DNA of 64,000 nt from Macrocystis pyrifera (Eukaryota; Sar; Phaeophyceae; Laminariales; Laminariaceae), in the NCBI GenBank assembly GCA_031763025.1, contig JASSKH010000007.1, positions 4,724,930 through 4,788,929 of the forward strand, read 5' to 3'. The notes under the pieces were generated by a model. That model saw nothing but the letters and a program-made list of their open reading frames with translations, was not told the origin of the DNA and made no database searches. Made by a program: the position numbers and the translations under genes. Below, one piece after another: positions 41,654-51,348 of this stretch. Every line of letters starts with the position of its first letter. Position 1 is the stretch's first letter.

Positions 41654-43648
41654 TCATGGGCCCTCCGTAGGCTCACCACCAGAGCCATTGTGTAGGCCTG
41701 GAGCTGTTGGTCCGACCAGGAGACGTCTGACATTCCCAGCCAAGCGTCGTGGACCGAGAGCTCGCGTCGGAGGCGGCGAGCTGCAGAGACCACCAGAGCC
41801 GCCTCCTCGGGGGGGGAAGCACGGGTTGGGCCCGGCCGCCATGCAGGCGACACTCCCCTGTATAAAATCCAGGTTCCCGGGGCGCTTGGTCCGGACGTCG
41901 ATCGCGAGCACAGCGGAGGAACACGGGTCCGTGGGGCCAAGGCCGGGGGCTGGAGCGGCCTTCGCGGTGGTGGAGGCAAGTGGAAGGTGCTCCGCTGATG
42001 CCCTCGTCTGGCCGGCCCGGCTGGTCGCGGAGGAAGCAGCCGCCCGGGCAGCCCTCAGCGCCTCACTGGCCCCAGATATGGAGTCTCGCGCACAAGAGGC
42101 GGAGCGAGCGGCTTCTTCGGAAGCCGTGGCGGCAGCCTTGGCGATGGCGGCGGCGGCCGTGGAAGCGCGGGCGGCAGCTGCAGCCTCGAGCTCGGCCGAT
42201 ACACGCGTCCGAGCTCGATGGCTAGCCGTTGTCGCCGAGGCAGCCCCAAGGGCCTCGGCGGAGGCCAAAGCCTGCTCGGCTGCGAGGACGTCGGGGTGGG
42301 TGTCTGTGGCATCAGGAGCCCGTGCTGCCGTGACAGTGTCGGTCTGGCCGGGCGCGGGGCGATCGACGGTTGTCCCCGCTTCGAGGCTGGACTGGTTGGC
42401 CCAGCGCTGAATGACCGCCGCTTGCTCCTCCGGCGAGAGAGAGGTCCACGCCCCAGGTAGTTGGGGGGGGGGGCTGGGTACTGCCCGGGTCCTCGGCCGC
42501 CGGTGCTGCGGCCTTCCCGGTTGCCAGTCGTCCTCAGAGTCCGGGGGCTCGAAGTCCACGGCATCGTCCAGAGACGTGGGGCCCGCGGGCTCGGGTGTCC
42601 TCGCTCCCGAAGAGGGGGAGGAGCCGTAAGTCCTCAGGCCTCTGGAGGACCTGGCGGGGCTGGGTGATCCCTGATATGCTTTGGTTGTCCGTGACATGCT
42701 GAGGCGGGGCGGGCGGAAAACACCAGGGCAAAGGGCGACGCCGGGGCAGGGGGGACACCGAGGCGGGGGGTAGGACGGAAAATGGCGGTTCTCAGGGTCG
42801 TGGTGGGTAGGAACAGCGGCGGCAGGAGCTGCAGCTTGTGCTTCAGCAACTTGTATAGCTGTGATCAAGGCCTGGCGCGCCAGTCGGTGGGCACTACGAG
42901 CACTTGGGGAGCGAGCCTCGACCCTAGGTGGTGTCGTGGTAGGGTGGCGGCTGTCGCGGTTTATATGCGTACTAACAGCAAGTGTAGTTGGTGTTGACGC
43001 GTCCCCGATACTGGAGGGCCTATCAAAAGCCTCGTCCCCTCTAGAAGCAGTATTAGAACTCGCATCGGAATGAGAATGCTCGACCGGATCGCCGCGGGTA
43101 GCTACAGCAGTGGGCACGTCGGTACTGGGGGGCCTATCTAAAACACCATCCACTCGAGCAGCAGTATTAAAACTCGCATCAGGGCGAGAATTCTCAGCAG
43201 AAACGTCGGGGAGCCACAGTAGCGGGCACTCCGGTACTGGGGGCCTATCAAAAGCATCGTCCTCACTAACAGCAGTAATAAAACTCGCATCAGGGCGAGA
43301 ATGCTCAGCAGAAACGTCGCGGGTAGCCACAGTAGTGGGCACTCCGGTGCTGGGGGGCCTATCAAAAGCATCGTCCTCACTAACAGCAGTATTAAAACTC
43401 GCATCAGGGCGAGAATTCTCAGCAGAAACGCCGCGGGTAGCCACAGTAGCGGGCACGCCGGTACTGGGGGGCCTATAGAAAGCATCGTCCTCACTAACAG
43501 CAGTATTAAAACTCGCATCAGTAGTGGAATTTCCAGTGGAATCGGCGTGGGTGGTTACAGCAGCGGGCGAAAAGGACGCAATACTGAAATCCAGTGTGCC
43601 ATCTTGTAGGTGAGGAGCGGGAAAAATTTCGCGAGCAGCTGCGGTGCT
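41654..43648 (-). CDS. Gypsy gag N-terminal region with peptide repeats
   Basis: The frame runs from the edge of nested element A (43648) to a stop at 41654. It opens with DGTLDFSIASF, then four to five copies of a roughly 37-residue repeat (RPDASF, AVSEDDAFDRPP, TVATR), then a long Pro/Ser/Arg-rich and Ala-rich stretch (repeated EAAAAARAS, AAATASEEAA) likely to be disordered or helical. No known domain. Together with 46105-46937 it forms the N-terminal half of gag. Confidence 0.8.
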   Translation of the reverse strand, partial: STAAAREIFPAPHLQDGTLDFSIASFSPAAVTTHADSTGNSTTDASFNTAVSEDDAFYRPPSTGVPATVATRGVSAENSRPDASFNTAVSEDDAFDRPPSTGVPTTVATRDVSAEHSRPDASFITAVSEDDAFDRPPVPECPLLWLPDVSAENSRPDASFNTAARVDGVLDRPPSTDVPTAVATRGDPVEHSHSDASSNTASRGDEAFDRPSSIGDASTPTTLAVSTHINRDSRHPTTTPPRVEARSPSARSAHRLARQALITAIQVAEAQAAAPAAAVPTHHDPENRHFPSYPPPRCPPCPGVALCPGVFRPPRLSMSRTTKAYQGSPSPARSSRGLRTYGSSPSSGARTPEPAGPTSLDDAVDFEPPDSEDDWQPGRPQHRRPRTRAVPSPPPQLPGAWTSLSPEEQAAVIQRWANQSSLEAGTTVDRPAPGQTDTVTAARAPDATDTHPDVLAAEQALASAEALGAASATTASHRARTRVSAELEAAAAARASTAAAAIAKAAATASEEAARSASCARDSISGASEALRAARAAASSATSRAGQTRASAEHLPLASTTAKAAPAPGLGPTDPCSSAVLAIDVRTKRPGNLDFIQGSVACMAAGPNPCFPPRGGGSGGLCSSPPPTRALGPRRLAGNVRRLLVGPTAPGLHNGSGGEPTEGP
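43090..43520 (-). repeat. About 110-bp tandem repeat within gag
   Basis: Four to five units sharing AGCAGTATTAAAACTCGCATC, CGAGAAT and GGGCACTCCGGTACTGGGG-like segments. One unit carries a frame-changing deletion near 43200-43230. Unit length near a multiple of three keeps the frame in the others. Confidence 0.85.
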
Positions 43649-43865
43649 TGTTCGTCAGCCCCAAGCACAGGTAGTCAAGACTCCCAGACCATCGATGAGT
43701 TGATGATTTAGGTCGTTTATTATTATCTCCCAGCAGTGGTAGGGACAGCAGAAGTGACAATGTGCGTCATCCCATAACACCCAGATGTCAAGAATCACAC
43801 AATGCACAATATGCCAATATCCCGAACCGGCACGTAAATGTCAAGCTAAAGAGGCACAACGAACA
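43649..43865 (-). repeat. Element A 3' LTR
   Basis: 217 bp, TGTTCGTCAGCC...GGCACAACGAACA in plus orientation. The complement of CCCTCCCTG (43866-43874) is the polypurine tract. Confidence 0.95.
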
Positions 43866-45059
43866 CCCTCCCTGACTCTTTACGTAACATTTACGGACCA
43901 AGACAACAACACACAACTCCATGACCTAAACCACCCACAAACAAAAAAATCGAAAAGAAAGAGGAAACCCACCCCTGTGAGCAAAAACCTCTCACTCTCC
44001 CCACAGAGAAATATTGCAATTGTAGACGATATTACAATATATCCACGCCAATATAATAAAAACTAAGGTGAAAAGTACAATGCCAGAGATCGCGGAGAAC
44101 CCCGTTCCCCCGGACAAAAGTCTCCTTTTGCCCCCTACTCCCGTCATAAATTCTCAGATCGTAACGGTAATGCGAGATAGCATACGTCCTTTTTCACTTG
44201 TAAAATTAGAATTTATCTGGCGCTACAGTTACCCGAAAAATAATAGTCGCTACCCAGTAACTCCTAATAATCGAATAAAGAAACAATAAAATGCCGCTAC
44301 TGCTTTCGACACGAACAGCTTAAGCCCTCCCAGCTACGAAAACTATTCGATCATTCGCAGAAAATATTTAATGTTCCACTTTTCTCCGATGCGAACAAGT
44401 ATTCGCAAAATGATACTGTTGGCAGAACAAAACCAATCAACCATGAATATGCTCACCCTCCTTTATTTTGCAGGCAGTAGTCTACTGCCAAAAATAAAAG
44501 ATACCCGCAACATTCAGTATAATCAGTAGCCACCGCCAATACCAGCAATACACCTCACCTCCCTTTGGTGTATCAGCGTACCCTTATTTCTCCATACCGC
44601 TACGAGTATGCATTTCATTTCTACCAGGCCCCATCTGGTCCTGTCTACACCAGAAAAACACTACAAGTTTTTCGGATTTACAAAGACTGTTTGATTTGAA
44701 CATGAAAATACATTTAGAAGCCACCAGGCGAAAAAGGCTACGTGTACCACCCAGAACGAAGAATCCCAGATGATACATCGTCTACTATCTACGGTTTCTC
44801 CACCCTTGCCGCAAATAAATAGACCTCACGTTCGACCAAAAAAAAAATAATTTCGATCGACAGGTGTATCCATCGTAAAATTAAATTCACCACTCATTCC
44901 TACGAAATCACACCATGATGACCAGACCTGCCCCCTCCGCCCCGCGATGTTGCCGGACCTTGCATGAAGCTCCGGCTGACGAAGTACCCAGATCTGCTCG
45001 CTTGTTGCCACCCGGACGAAACCCCATCGTTATATGGTACTGCTGCAGACAGTCCACGA
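43866..45059. other. Element A internal non-coding region
   Basis: AT-rich, repeat-like sequence also found, split by insertions, in element B (49968-51654 and 57135-57834). The positions after ATATCCACGCC and ATTCGATCATT are the empty-site counterparts of transposons C and D. No frame is conserved here. Confidence 0.7.
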
Positions 45060-45854
45060 TTACCCCACGCCCGTTTCCTGCCACCGCTTTTTAACAGCAG
45101 CAGAATGCACGCAGCTATTATGCCGCGCGACTTTGCCCCACCTAACACCCCCCGGTAGGGTTGCACACGGCTGGCGGCCGTGCGGCTTCTCGCGGAATTC
45201 GCATGCAGACATGTACCCTCGCTGAGCGATAACCCCATATCTGCTGCCTCCACAACCTCTGAAGTGGAGTGCGTACGGCAAATAAATGTCGTACGACTTG
45301 AAGTCCCCCGCTCGCAACACACGGCGGAGGTGCCTACGGTTGTCCGCCGTAGGGCTTTTAGCTGCTGTGCCCCTAAAACGCCGTCGTCTCCACATCATCT
45401 CCGGGATCCCCCACCATCGCAAACACGGCCTCCTCCGGCGATCCATCCATGTCCGCCGGCGATGCGCACTTGTTGCTCTCGTGTCCTCTCCCACCACACC
45501 TTTCGCAGAGCTTTGCGGTGCGACTGTCGCTGTAGTGGCCCGCAGCCTTGCACCGGAAACACCTCCCCTTCGCTTTCCCGGCTCCACCGTGCCATCGTCG
45601 GAGCGATCCAACGATGGCGACACAGCATCCCTCCCCGCTGTATCTACGGCAGGTAGCCCCTGCTCCCTGCCGGACTTCCGCTGTGCCTTACTCTCTCGAC
45701 TCGTTCTCAATAGAGTCGCCATCATCTCAAGCAGTTCAGCAAGTAGAGACGATTTTTGACGCTCCTCCGCGTCTGCGGCTGCTTGTTGTAAAGTTTGGAG
45801 AGTAAGGCCCTGCTCCGAGACTACGGCTCTAAGATCATCAAGTTCATCACCCAT
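45060..45854 (-). CDS. Element A gag, frameshifted before the zinc knuckles
   Basis: Starts MGDELDDLRAVVSEQGL with a Leu-rich heptad-like helix (TLQTLQQAAADAEERQ, LLAELLEMMATLL) as in Copia-type gag. Near 45567 the frame should shift: the neighbouring frame gives GRCFRCKAAGHYSD, KLCERCGGRGHESNKC (a damaged and an intact zinc knuckle) and EEAVFAMVGDPGDDVET, similar to the knuckles and acidic tail of copia-2. Translated without a shift, the protein is Arg-rich and unlike gag. The same break occurs in element B. Confidence 0.8.
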   Translation of the reverse strand: MGDELDDLRAVVSEQGLTLQTLQQAAADAEERQKSSLLAELLEMMATLLRTSRESKAQRKSGREQGLPAVDTAGRDAVSPSLDRSDDGTVEPGKRRGGVSGARLRATTATVAPQSSAKGVVGEDTRATSAHRRRTWMDRRRRPCLRWWGIPEMMWRRRRFRGTAAKSPTADNRRHLRRVLRAGDFKSYDIYLPYALHFRGCGGSRYGVIAQRGYMSACEFREKPHGRQPCATLPGGVRWGKVARHNSCVHSAAVKKRWQETGVG

Positions 45855-45887
45855 GATGAGGCTGCGTCGGTGCCAACGACTCTAGAG

Positions 45888-46104
45888 TGTTCGTCAGCCC
45901 CAAGCACAGGTAGTCAAGACTCCCAGACAATCGATGAGTTGATGATTTAGGTCGTTTATTATTATCTCCCAGCAGTGGTAGGGACAGCAGAAGTGACATT
46001 GTGCGTCATCCCATAACACCCAGATGTCAAGAATCACATAATGCACAATATGCCAATATCCCGAACCGGCACGTAACTGTCAAGCTAAAGAGGCACAACG
46101 AACA
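45888..46104 (-). repeat. Element A 5' LTR
   Basis: 217 bp; identical in limits to the 3' copy. Followed by GTGCT, the target duplication. Confidence 0.95.
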
Positions 46105-46937
46105 GTGCTCCCGCTGTCAGAAGCATGAAAACTCGAACCAGCACTGTAATTTCCAGGATCTCTGTTTGTAGCTCCCAATAGAGCAGCGCGGGAAGCAGGC
46201 TCAACAACGAAATCCAGTGTGCCATCGTGTGGCCGCGGCACGGAAAAAAAAAACTCAGGAGTGGCAACATCACGCGTGGTCATCCTACGAGTACGAGCAG
46301 AGTCGAACAACAGTGGAATGCGAGGCGGAAAAACAGTCTCAAATACTCTCTCATCTGGCCCCGAAGCAGGTAGATCCAGCGGCGCAGAGCACAACTGGGG
46401 TGCCTCCAGGTCGCTGCGTCCAAGTTTGTCCGCCGTGCTCCGGCCCGGAGCAGACGCAGTTGGCTCCCCGGTTGGCTGGGTACGCGCTCAGCGGAGTGGG
46501 GCTTCCAGGTGGCTTGGACAGCAGAGGGCACAAGTGGGGAGACAATGCTGCAAGACCCAAGGCCTGGCTGGTGGCGCGCGTCGCGCTCTCGAAGGAGCGG
46601 GGCGTCCAGTTGTCTTGGGCGGCAGAGCTCGCTCAGCCGAGCGAGGCACAGAAGGGATCTTGGATGAGGTCCGTCTAGCGGAGGCTGCTCGGGCCCCGTC
46701 AGGGGGCTCCGGTCGAAGCTCTTTCTCCTCATCATGTTTTGTTGTACAAGGCGCTCGATCCACGTCGTTCTGATGGGGCTCCTGCCTAGACTCGTGCTCC
46801 ACTTGTTGGTCTGTTGTACAAGGCGCTCGATCCACATCGACGGGCCTTGGGCGGTGGGGCACTGAGGGGTCTGGAGCCTCAGCGGCGCGGCCACCGTGAG
46901 GGGAAGCAGACCCTTCCACCTCTTGAGTCTCCATCAT
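46105..46937 (-). pseudogene. Gypsy gag start, separated by element A
   Basis: The likely start is the Met pair at 46932-46937 (METQEVEGSASPHGG). It contains a duplicated VDRAPCTT motif (VDVDRAPCTTDQQ, DVDRAPCTTKHDEEK). The frame closes at 46488 and reopens from 46394 as DERVFETVFPPRIPLLFD and HDGTLDFVVEPAS, ending GST at the A insertion point. The last segment resembles the DGTLDF segment on the other side of A. At least one frame change therefore exists besides the insertion. Confidence 0.65.
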
Positions 46938-47033
46938 GCAGTGGTCGGAACAACTTACTCAACAACAACAGGAAAGCAAACAAATAAAAACAGTGACAAA
47001 CAACGCAAACCGACAAAAAAGCGGAAAGTCCTA

Positions 47034-47047
47034 AGCCGAAGACGCCA
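47034..47047 (-). promoter_or_regulatory. Putative Gypsy primer-binding site
   Basis: On the minus strand TGGCGTCTTCGGCT starts two bases after the 5' LTR. TGG complements the CCA end of a tRNA; which tRNA is not established. TRIM-1 and TRIM-2 have TGGCGAC and TGGCGTC at the same place. Confidence 0.6.
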
Positions 47048-47049
47048 CT

Positions 47050-47329
47050 TGTTAAGATCCCGGGTTGCGGGACACTTTGTATCCCTGGACAGGTCTGCCT
47101 TTTAAGTCGGTAAACATTGCACTCACATGTGTTGTTTGCTTAGCTATAGAAGAAGAGCAGTTTTATTCCTTTCGTGCACGCGGAGACTGAGACCAAGCTC
47201 GTGCTCCTCTGGAAAACCCCTGGTTTTCCATCTAAGATACGCCTTCCAAGTGCTACAAATACGTTTCCAGTGACTAAACCCAGGTAGTTACCGGGCTTTC
47301 AATCTCATGCAAGACCATATATCTTAACA
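47050..47329 (-). repeat. Gypsy 5' LTR
   Basis: 280 bp. Followed by GAGA (47330-47333), the other half of the 4-bp target duplication. Confidence 0.95.
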
Positions 47330-47574
47330 GAGATGCGGGTAAAACCCTTGCACCTCTGGTTTGAGTAAAAACGAGTCATGGGTTACAGTACAGTAGTACT
47401 GTAATATTGCAAAAAGCGAAGAGTAGTAGTCTAGTCTTCGATGCTCTCTCGCATGTCTTGGCGTATAGGAGGCATAGACTACTGTATTGCTCAAAGGAAA
47501 GCGTAGCACTCAAAAGAAAATTGACGGGATTTGTATCATCCAGGTATTTATCGCCTGGGTGGGATCTGTATCAT

Positions 47575-49375
47575 CGATATATGTGTGATCCTTGATGATC
47601 TGAACATCTCTACCGGATGGAGTCTGCACGATTTGCATGAACTACACATGTTAATTGAACATACACGTACCGCGATTAGTTGATGAATAGCTTTTTGCGC
47701 GGATGGGTCTGCATGATCTGAAGGATCTGTACGACCTGCAGTGATCTGAATGCCATGTGTGCATGATGTGGATGATCTATCTGCATGATCTGAAGGATCT
47801 ATTATCTACACACTCCAACTAGTTTGCCAGGGGAGACATGTACGTTCCGCATATTTTGCACTTGTGTGCCAGGTGGGATCTGGTTGATCTCATTGACATG
47901 CACATGTTCAACCTGAAGGGGATCTGTGTAGTTACAATTTTCATAGATGTGTTCCTGAGTAGAATCTGTGTGATCTGTATAATCAGTACATATCGACCGG
48001 GATGGGATCTGTCCGACCTGCCTGATCTCTACATCTAGAGCGAGATAGCGTCAGCACGATCTGCATGATCTGCACATGTTTATCGGTGGGTGACATTGAT
48101 CTGCAGGATGTGTATAATCTATCTGCAGGATCCGTATGATCTACTTGACTGAGTGGAATCTGTGTGATCTGTATGATCTGTACACCGGGATATGGTATGT
48201 ACGATCTGCATGGTATGCACATTTTTATTAGTGGATCTGCATGATCTGCAGGACCTGTGTGATCTGCGGTATTTCTGTATGATCTGGAAGATCTGTAAAA
48301 TCTGGATACTTCCTACTAGGTACTTGGTTACATCATGTTTAGCCGGGATGGGGTGTCTGTATGAGGTAGATATTTCACAGGTGTGTACCTGAGTGGGATC
48401 TGTATGATCTGCAGGATATGTATGATCTGCAGAATCTGTATCATCTGCAGGATCTGTATGATCTACCTGAGTATAATCTGTGTGTTCTGTATGATCTGCA
48501 CATCTTAACCGGGATGCGGTCTGTACGATTTGCAGGATCTGTATGATCTGCAGGATTTCTGTATGATCTGGATGATTAATAAAATGTGGACAGTTTACAC
48601 TTGCTTTCAGCATATTTAGCAGGGATGGGGTCTGTATGATGTAGATCTTTCACACGTGTGTACCTGAGTGGGAACCTGCAGGATTTCTTTAAGATCTGAA
48701 GGATCTGTAAAATCTGAATACTTTACACTTGTTTACATCATGTTTAGCCGAGATGGGGTCTGCATGAGGTAGATATTTCGCACGTTTGTACTTGAGTGAG
48801 AGCTTAATCTGTGTGGTCTGTATCTATCTGTGTGTAATCTGCAGGATTTGTATGATATGTACACATGTGTGATTTACAGGATCTGTATGATCTACCTAAG
48901 TGGAATCTGTGTGATCTGTACGATCTGTTCATCTTGACCTGGATGGGGTCTGTATGATCTGCATGAATGATCTGCAGGATTTGTGAATCTGGATACTTCA
49001 TAATTAATTGTTTACGTCATGTTTAGCCGGGATGGGGTCCGTATGAGGCAGATATTCACACGTGTACATGAGTGGGAACTTGATCTGTGTGATCTGTACC
49101 TATGTGTGATCTGCAGGATCTGTATGATCTACCTGAGTGGAATATATGTTATCTATATGATATGTTCATCTTGATCGGGATGGGGTCTGTACGATCTGGA
49201 TGATTTGCGCATATTTATCAGTGGGTTTGCATGACCTGCAGGATCTGTATGATCCGCAGGATCTGTAACATTTGGCAGGTGTGTACCTGAGTGGGATCTT
49301 GGTTTGTGTGATCTGTACATCTTCACCGGGTGGGATCTGCATGATCTGCATGAACTGCACATGTTTCGTCGAGAA
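47575..49375. repeat. GATCTG-based minisatellite, about 1.8 kb
   Basis: Short units such as GATCTGTAT and GATCTGCAG are repeated irregularly. They fall into higher-order blocks of about 200-300 bp marked by TTTAGCCGGGATGGGGTCTG, GTATGAGGTAGATATT and GTGTACCTGAGTGGGA. The minus-strand frames with repeated DHTDPAD peptides follow from the repeat. GATC is extremely frequent. Confidence 0.9.
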
Positions 49376-49745
49376 GATCAAAGAATCAACCAACACAAAT
49401 CAAGCTCGAAAAAGAGTTGATGGACAACCCTATACACGCGCAACGCAATTAACACCCGGTACAAAATATACTGGTACACGAAATAGTCAGAGTGTGTGAT
49501 AAAAACAGCAGTCGCACGGACACAAAAAAAACGAAGGGTAGCAGCAAGGAAAGCAACCTGCGCCAGCAACATCAGCAGTAGCTATATTGTGACAGTGTGA
49601 AGCAGCAGCGTCATCAGCACGAGCACCAAGATAAGCCACCGTGTGACACGGGCAAAAATATACGTTGGGTAGCAGCAAGAAATTTTAAAAGGCGCCAGCC
49701 TCAACAGTAGTAGTCGTAGCAACTATACCGTGATTGTGCGCAGCA
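49376..49745. other. Short gene-free stretch with ACAGCAG repeats
   Basis: Two related segments (49545-49630 and 49675-49745) share GTAGCAGCAAG and TGTGA-GCAGCAG-like motifs. They resemble 58895-59035 on the other side of element B, so B inserted into this repeat. Confidence 0.55.
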
Positions 49746-49750
49746 GTGTG

Positions 49751-49967
49751 TGTTCGTCAGCCCCAAGCACAGGTAGTCAAGACACCCAGACAATCGATGA
49801 GTTGATGATTTAGGTCGTTTATTGTTATCTCCCAGCAGTGGTAGAGACAGCAGAAGTGACATTGTGCGTCATCCCTTAACACCCAGATGTCAAGAATCAC
49901 ATAATGCACAATATGCCAATATCCCGAACCGGCACGTAACTGTCAAGCTAAAGAGGCACAACGAACA
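49751..49967 (-). repeat. Element B 3' LTR
   Basis: 217 bp, TGTTCGTCAGCC...CACAACGAACA in plus orientation, then CCCTCCCTG (purine tract on the minus strand). Confidence 0.95.
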
Positions 49968-50152
49968 CCCTCCCTGACTCTTTACGTAACATTTACGGAC
50001 CAAGACAACAACACACAACTCCATGACCTAAACCAACCACAAACAAAAAAATTGAAAAGAAAGAGGAAACCCACCTGTGAGCAAAAACCTCTCACTCTCC
50101 CCACAGAGAAATATTGCAATTGTAGACGACATTACAATATATCCACGCCAAT

Positions 50153-51348
50153 AGAGTGTCTGCGCATAATATTTTTGTTTATCAAGGATTTCCGTCGGAA
50201 ATGTAATCATAATCGAAAGCCTTTCGGCATGCGCATAATCGTAGACGAAAAACAGCTAAATATTGGATTATTTTATGTTTGAAAAAAAAACACTTGCGGC
50301 AGCGGCAGCACTTTTTTTTGTACCAAACGAGCCGAACACAACAATAAGTCGTGCAAGCAGCAGCAGTACCCACCTGCAGCAGCAGCAGCAGCAGCAGCAG
50401 CTGCGGGAGCAGTAAGCAGCAGCAAGCACTAACAGGCAGAAGTGCCATATATCTTGCGCTCCTCGACACTCGCTGTGCAAGCTATGCCGCCACAACGAGA
50501 AGATCGCCCTCCTTCTTCGTCGTCCTCTCTGGCCGAAAAGGGGTCGAAGATCAGGGGCGTGGCGGCAAGTGTGCACGTGCTTGCAGCACCAGCACAGCGC
50601 CTGCGACAGCTCTTGCAGCAGCGCTTGCTTGAGGCAGCTCTCTCGCTTCCCGCAGCGCTTGCTCGCAGCAACGCTTGCTTGAGGCAGCTCTCTCGCTTCC
50701 AGCAGCGCTTGCTCGCAGCAGCGCTTGCTTGCAGCAGACCTTGCTTGTGTGCAGCAGCGCTCGCTTGCAGCAGCGCTTTTGTTTGCAGCAGACCTTGCTT
50801 GTGTGCAGCAGCGCTCGCTTGCAGCAGCGCTTTTGTTTGCAGCAGCGCCTACTCACCGCAGTGCTTGCTTATTGCCACAGTGTTTCCAGCAACAACAGCA
50901 CTTACTTGCAGCAGCAGCAGCAGCAGCAGCAGCACACTATATGCAGTAGTAGCAGTAGTCGATGACGTACAGCAGCAGCAGCAGCACCTACCTAATAGTA
51001 CCTGCTGCTGCAGCATGCTGCTGCAGCAGCAGGCAGCAAAGGCATGCAGCATCAGCGGCAGCAATTCTTCTCGCAAAACTCCGCCGGTAGCTGACACATG
51101 GTCCGAGGGTCCGAGGCCACTCTCGGGGCAAGCTTGGCCAATCCAAAGCGTCCGGAGAGTTTTCGGCCAACAGAATGCAGCGGTCGAATCTCATATCATA
51201 CAAATATGGCTCTAGTATAATATGCTATCCAAACATGCATAACTTCATCATTTTTATGCAAATTTGATAAGGATATTTGATTAGTCGTCGGTAACGGGGG
51301 AATAGATAAGCAAAATTCGTAATATTCTTTCTTTTGCGCAGACACTCT
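50153..51348. mobile_element. Transposon C: 1.2 kb TIR element in element B
   Basis: Terminal inverted repeats AGAGTGTCTGCGCA / TGCGCAGACACTCT with a 3-bp duplication AAT (50150-50152 and 51349-51351). Element A at 44050-44060 is the empty site. The interior is mostly CAG-derived minisatellite (about 50350-50950: repeated GCTTGCTTGCAGCAG and GCAGCAGCGCT). The 257-codon plus-strand frame is a translation of that repeat. No transposase is present; the superfamily is open (3-bp duplication fits PIF/Harbinger or CACTA-like). Confidence 0.87.

Larger units (their letters stand above)
43649..46104 (-). mobile_element. Element A: gag-only LTR retrotransposon, 2456 bp
   Basis: Two 217-bp LTRs (43649-43865 and 45888-46104), TGTTCGT...ACGAACA, flanked by a perfect 5-bp duplication GTGCT (43644-43648 and 46105-46109). 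On the minus strand a gag frame starts 35 bases inside the 5' LTR, and the purine run CAGGGAGGG directly precedes the 3' LTR. No protease, integrase or RT is present. The two LTRs differ at about four bases, so the insertion is recent. It split the gag of the Gypsy. Confidence 0.95.
32286..47329 (-). mobile_element. Ty3/Gypsy chromovirus-type retrotransposon with NADAR domain, 15.0 kb
   Basis: LTRs at 32286-32563 and 47050-47329 start TGTTAAGATC and end ATCTTAACA. GAGA precedes the left end (32282-32285) and follows the right end (47330-47333), a 4-bp target duplication. Minus-strand order: 5' LTR, primer site, gag, NADAR, protease, RT, RNase H, integrase, chromodomain, Tudor-like domain, 3' LTR. 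RT before IN is the Gypsy order. Removing nested element A leaves about 12.6 kb. Several stops and frameshifts make the copy defective, yet the LTRs are about 98% alike by eye, so the insertion is fairly young. Confidence 0.95.

Noticed and set aside
41179..41979. Long second-frame protein overlapping Gypsy gag (266 codons), plus similar overlaps at 42055-42564 and 35647-36231
   Set aside because: GC-rich coding sequence leaves alternative frames open; these lack motifs, and the gag and linker frames explain the region.
48119..48613. 164-codon minus-strand gene with repeated DHTDPAD peptides
   Set aside because: Produced by the GATCTG satellite; no start context or non-repetitive domain.
50442..51215. 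257-codon protein-coding gene
   Set aside because: The frame is a translation of CAG-type minisatellite; other frames on both strands are equally open.
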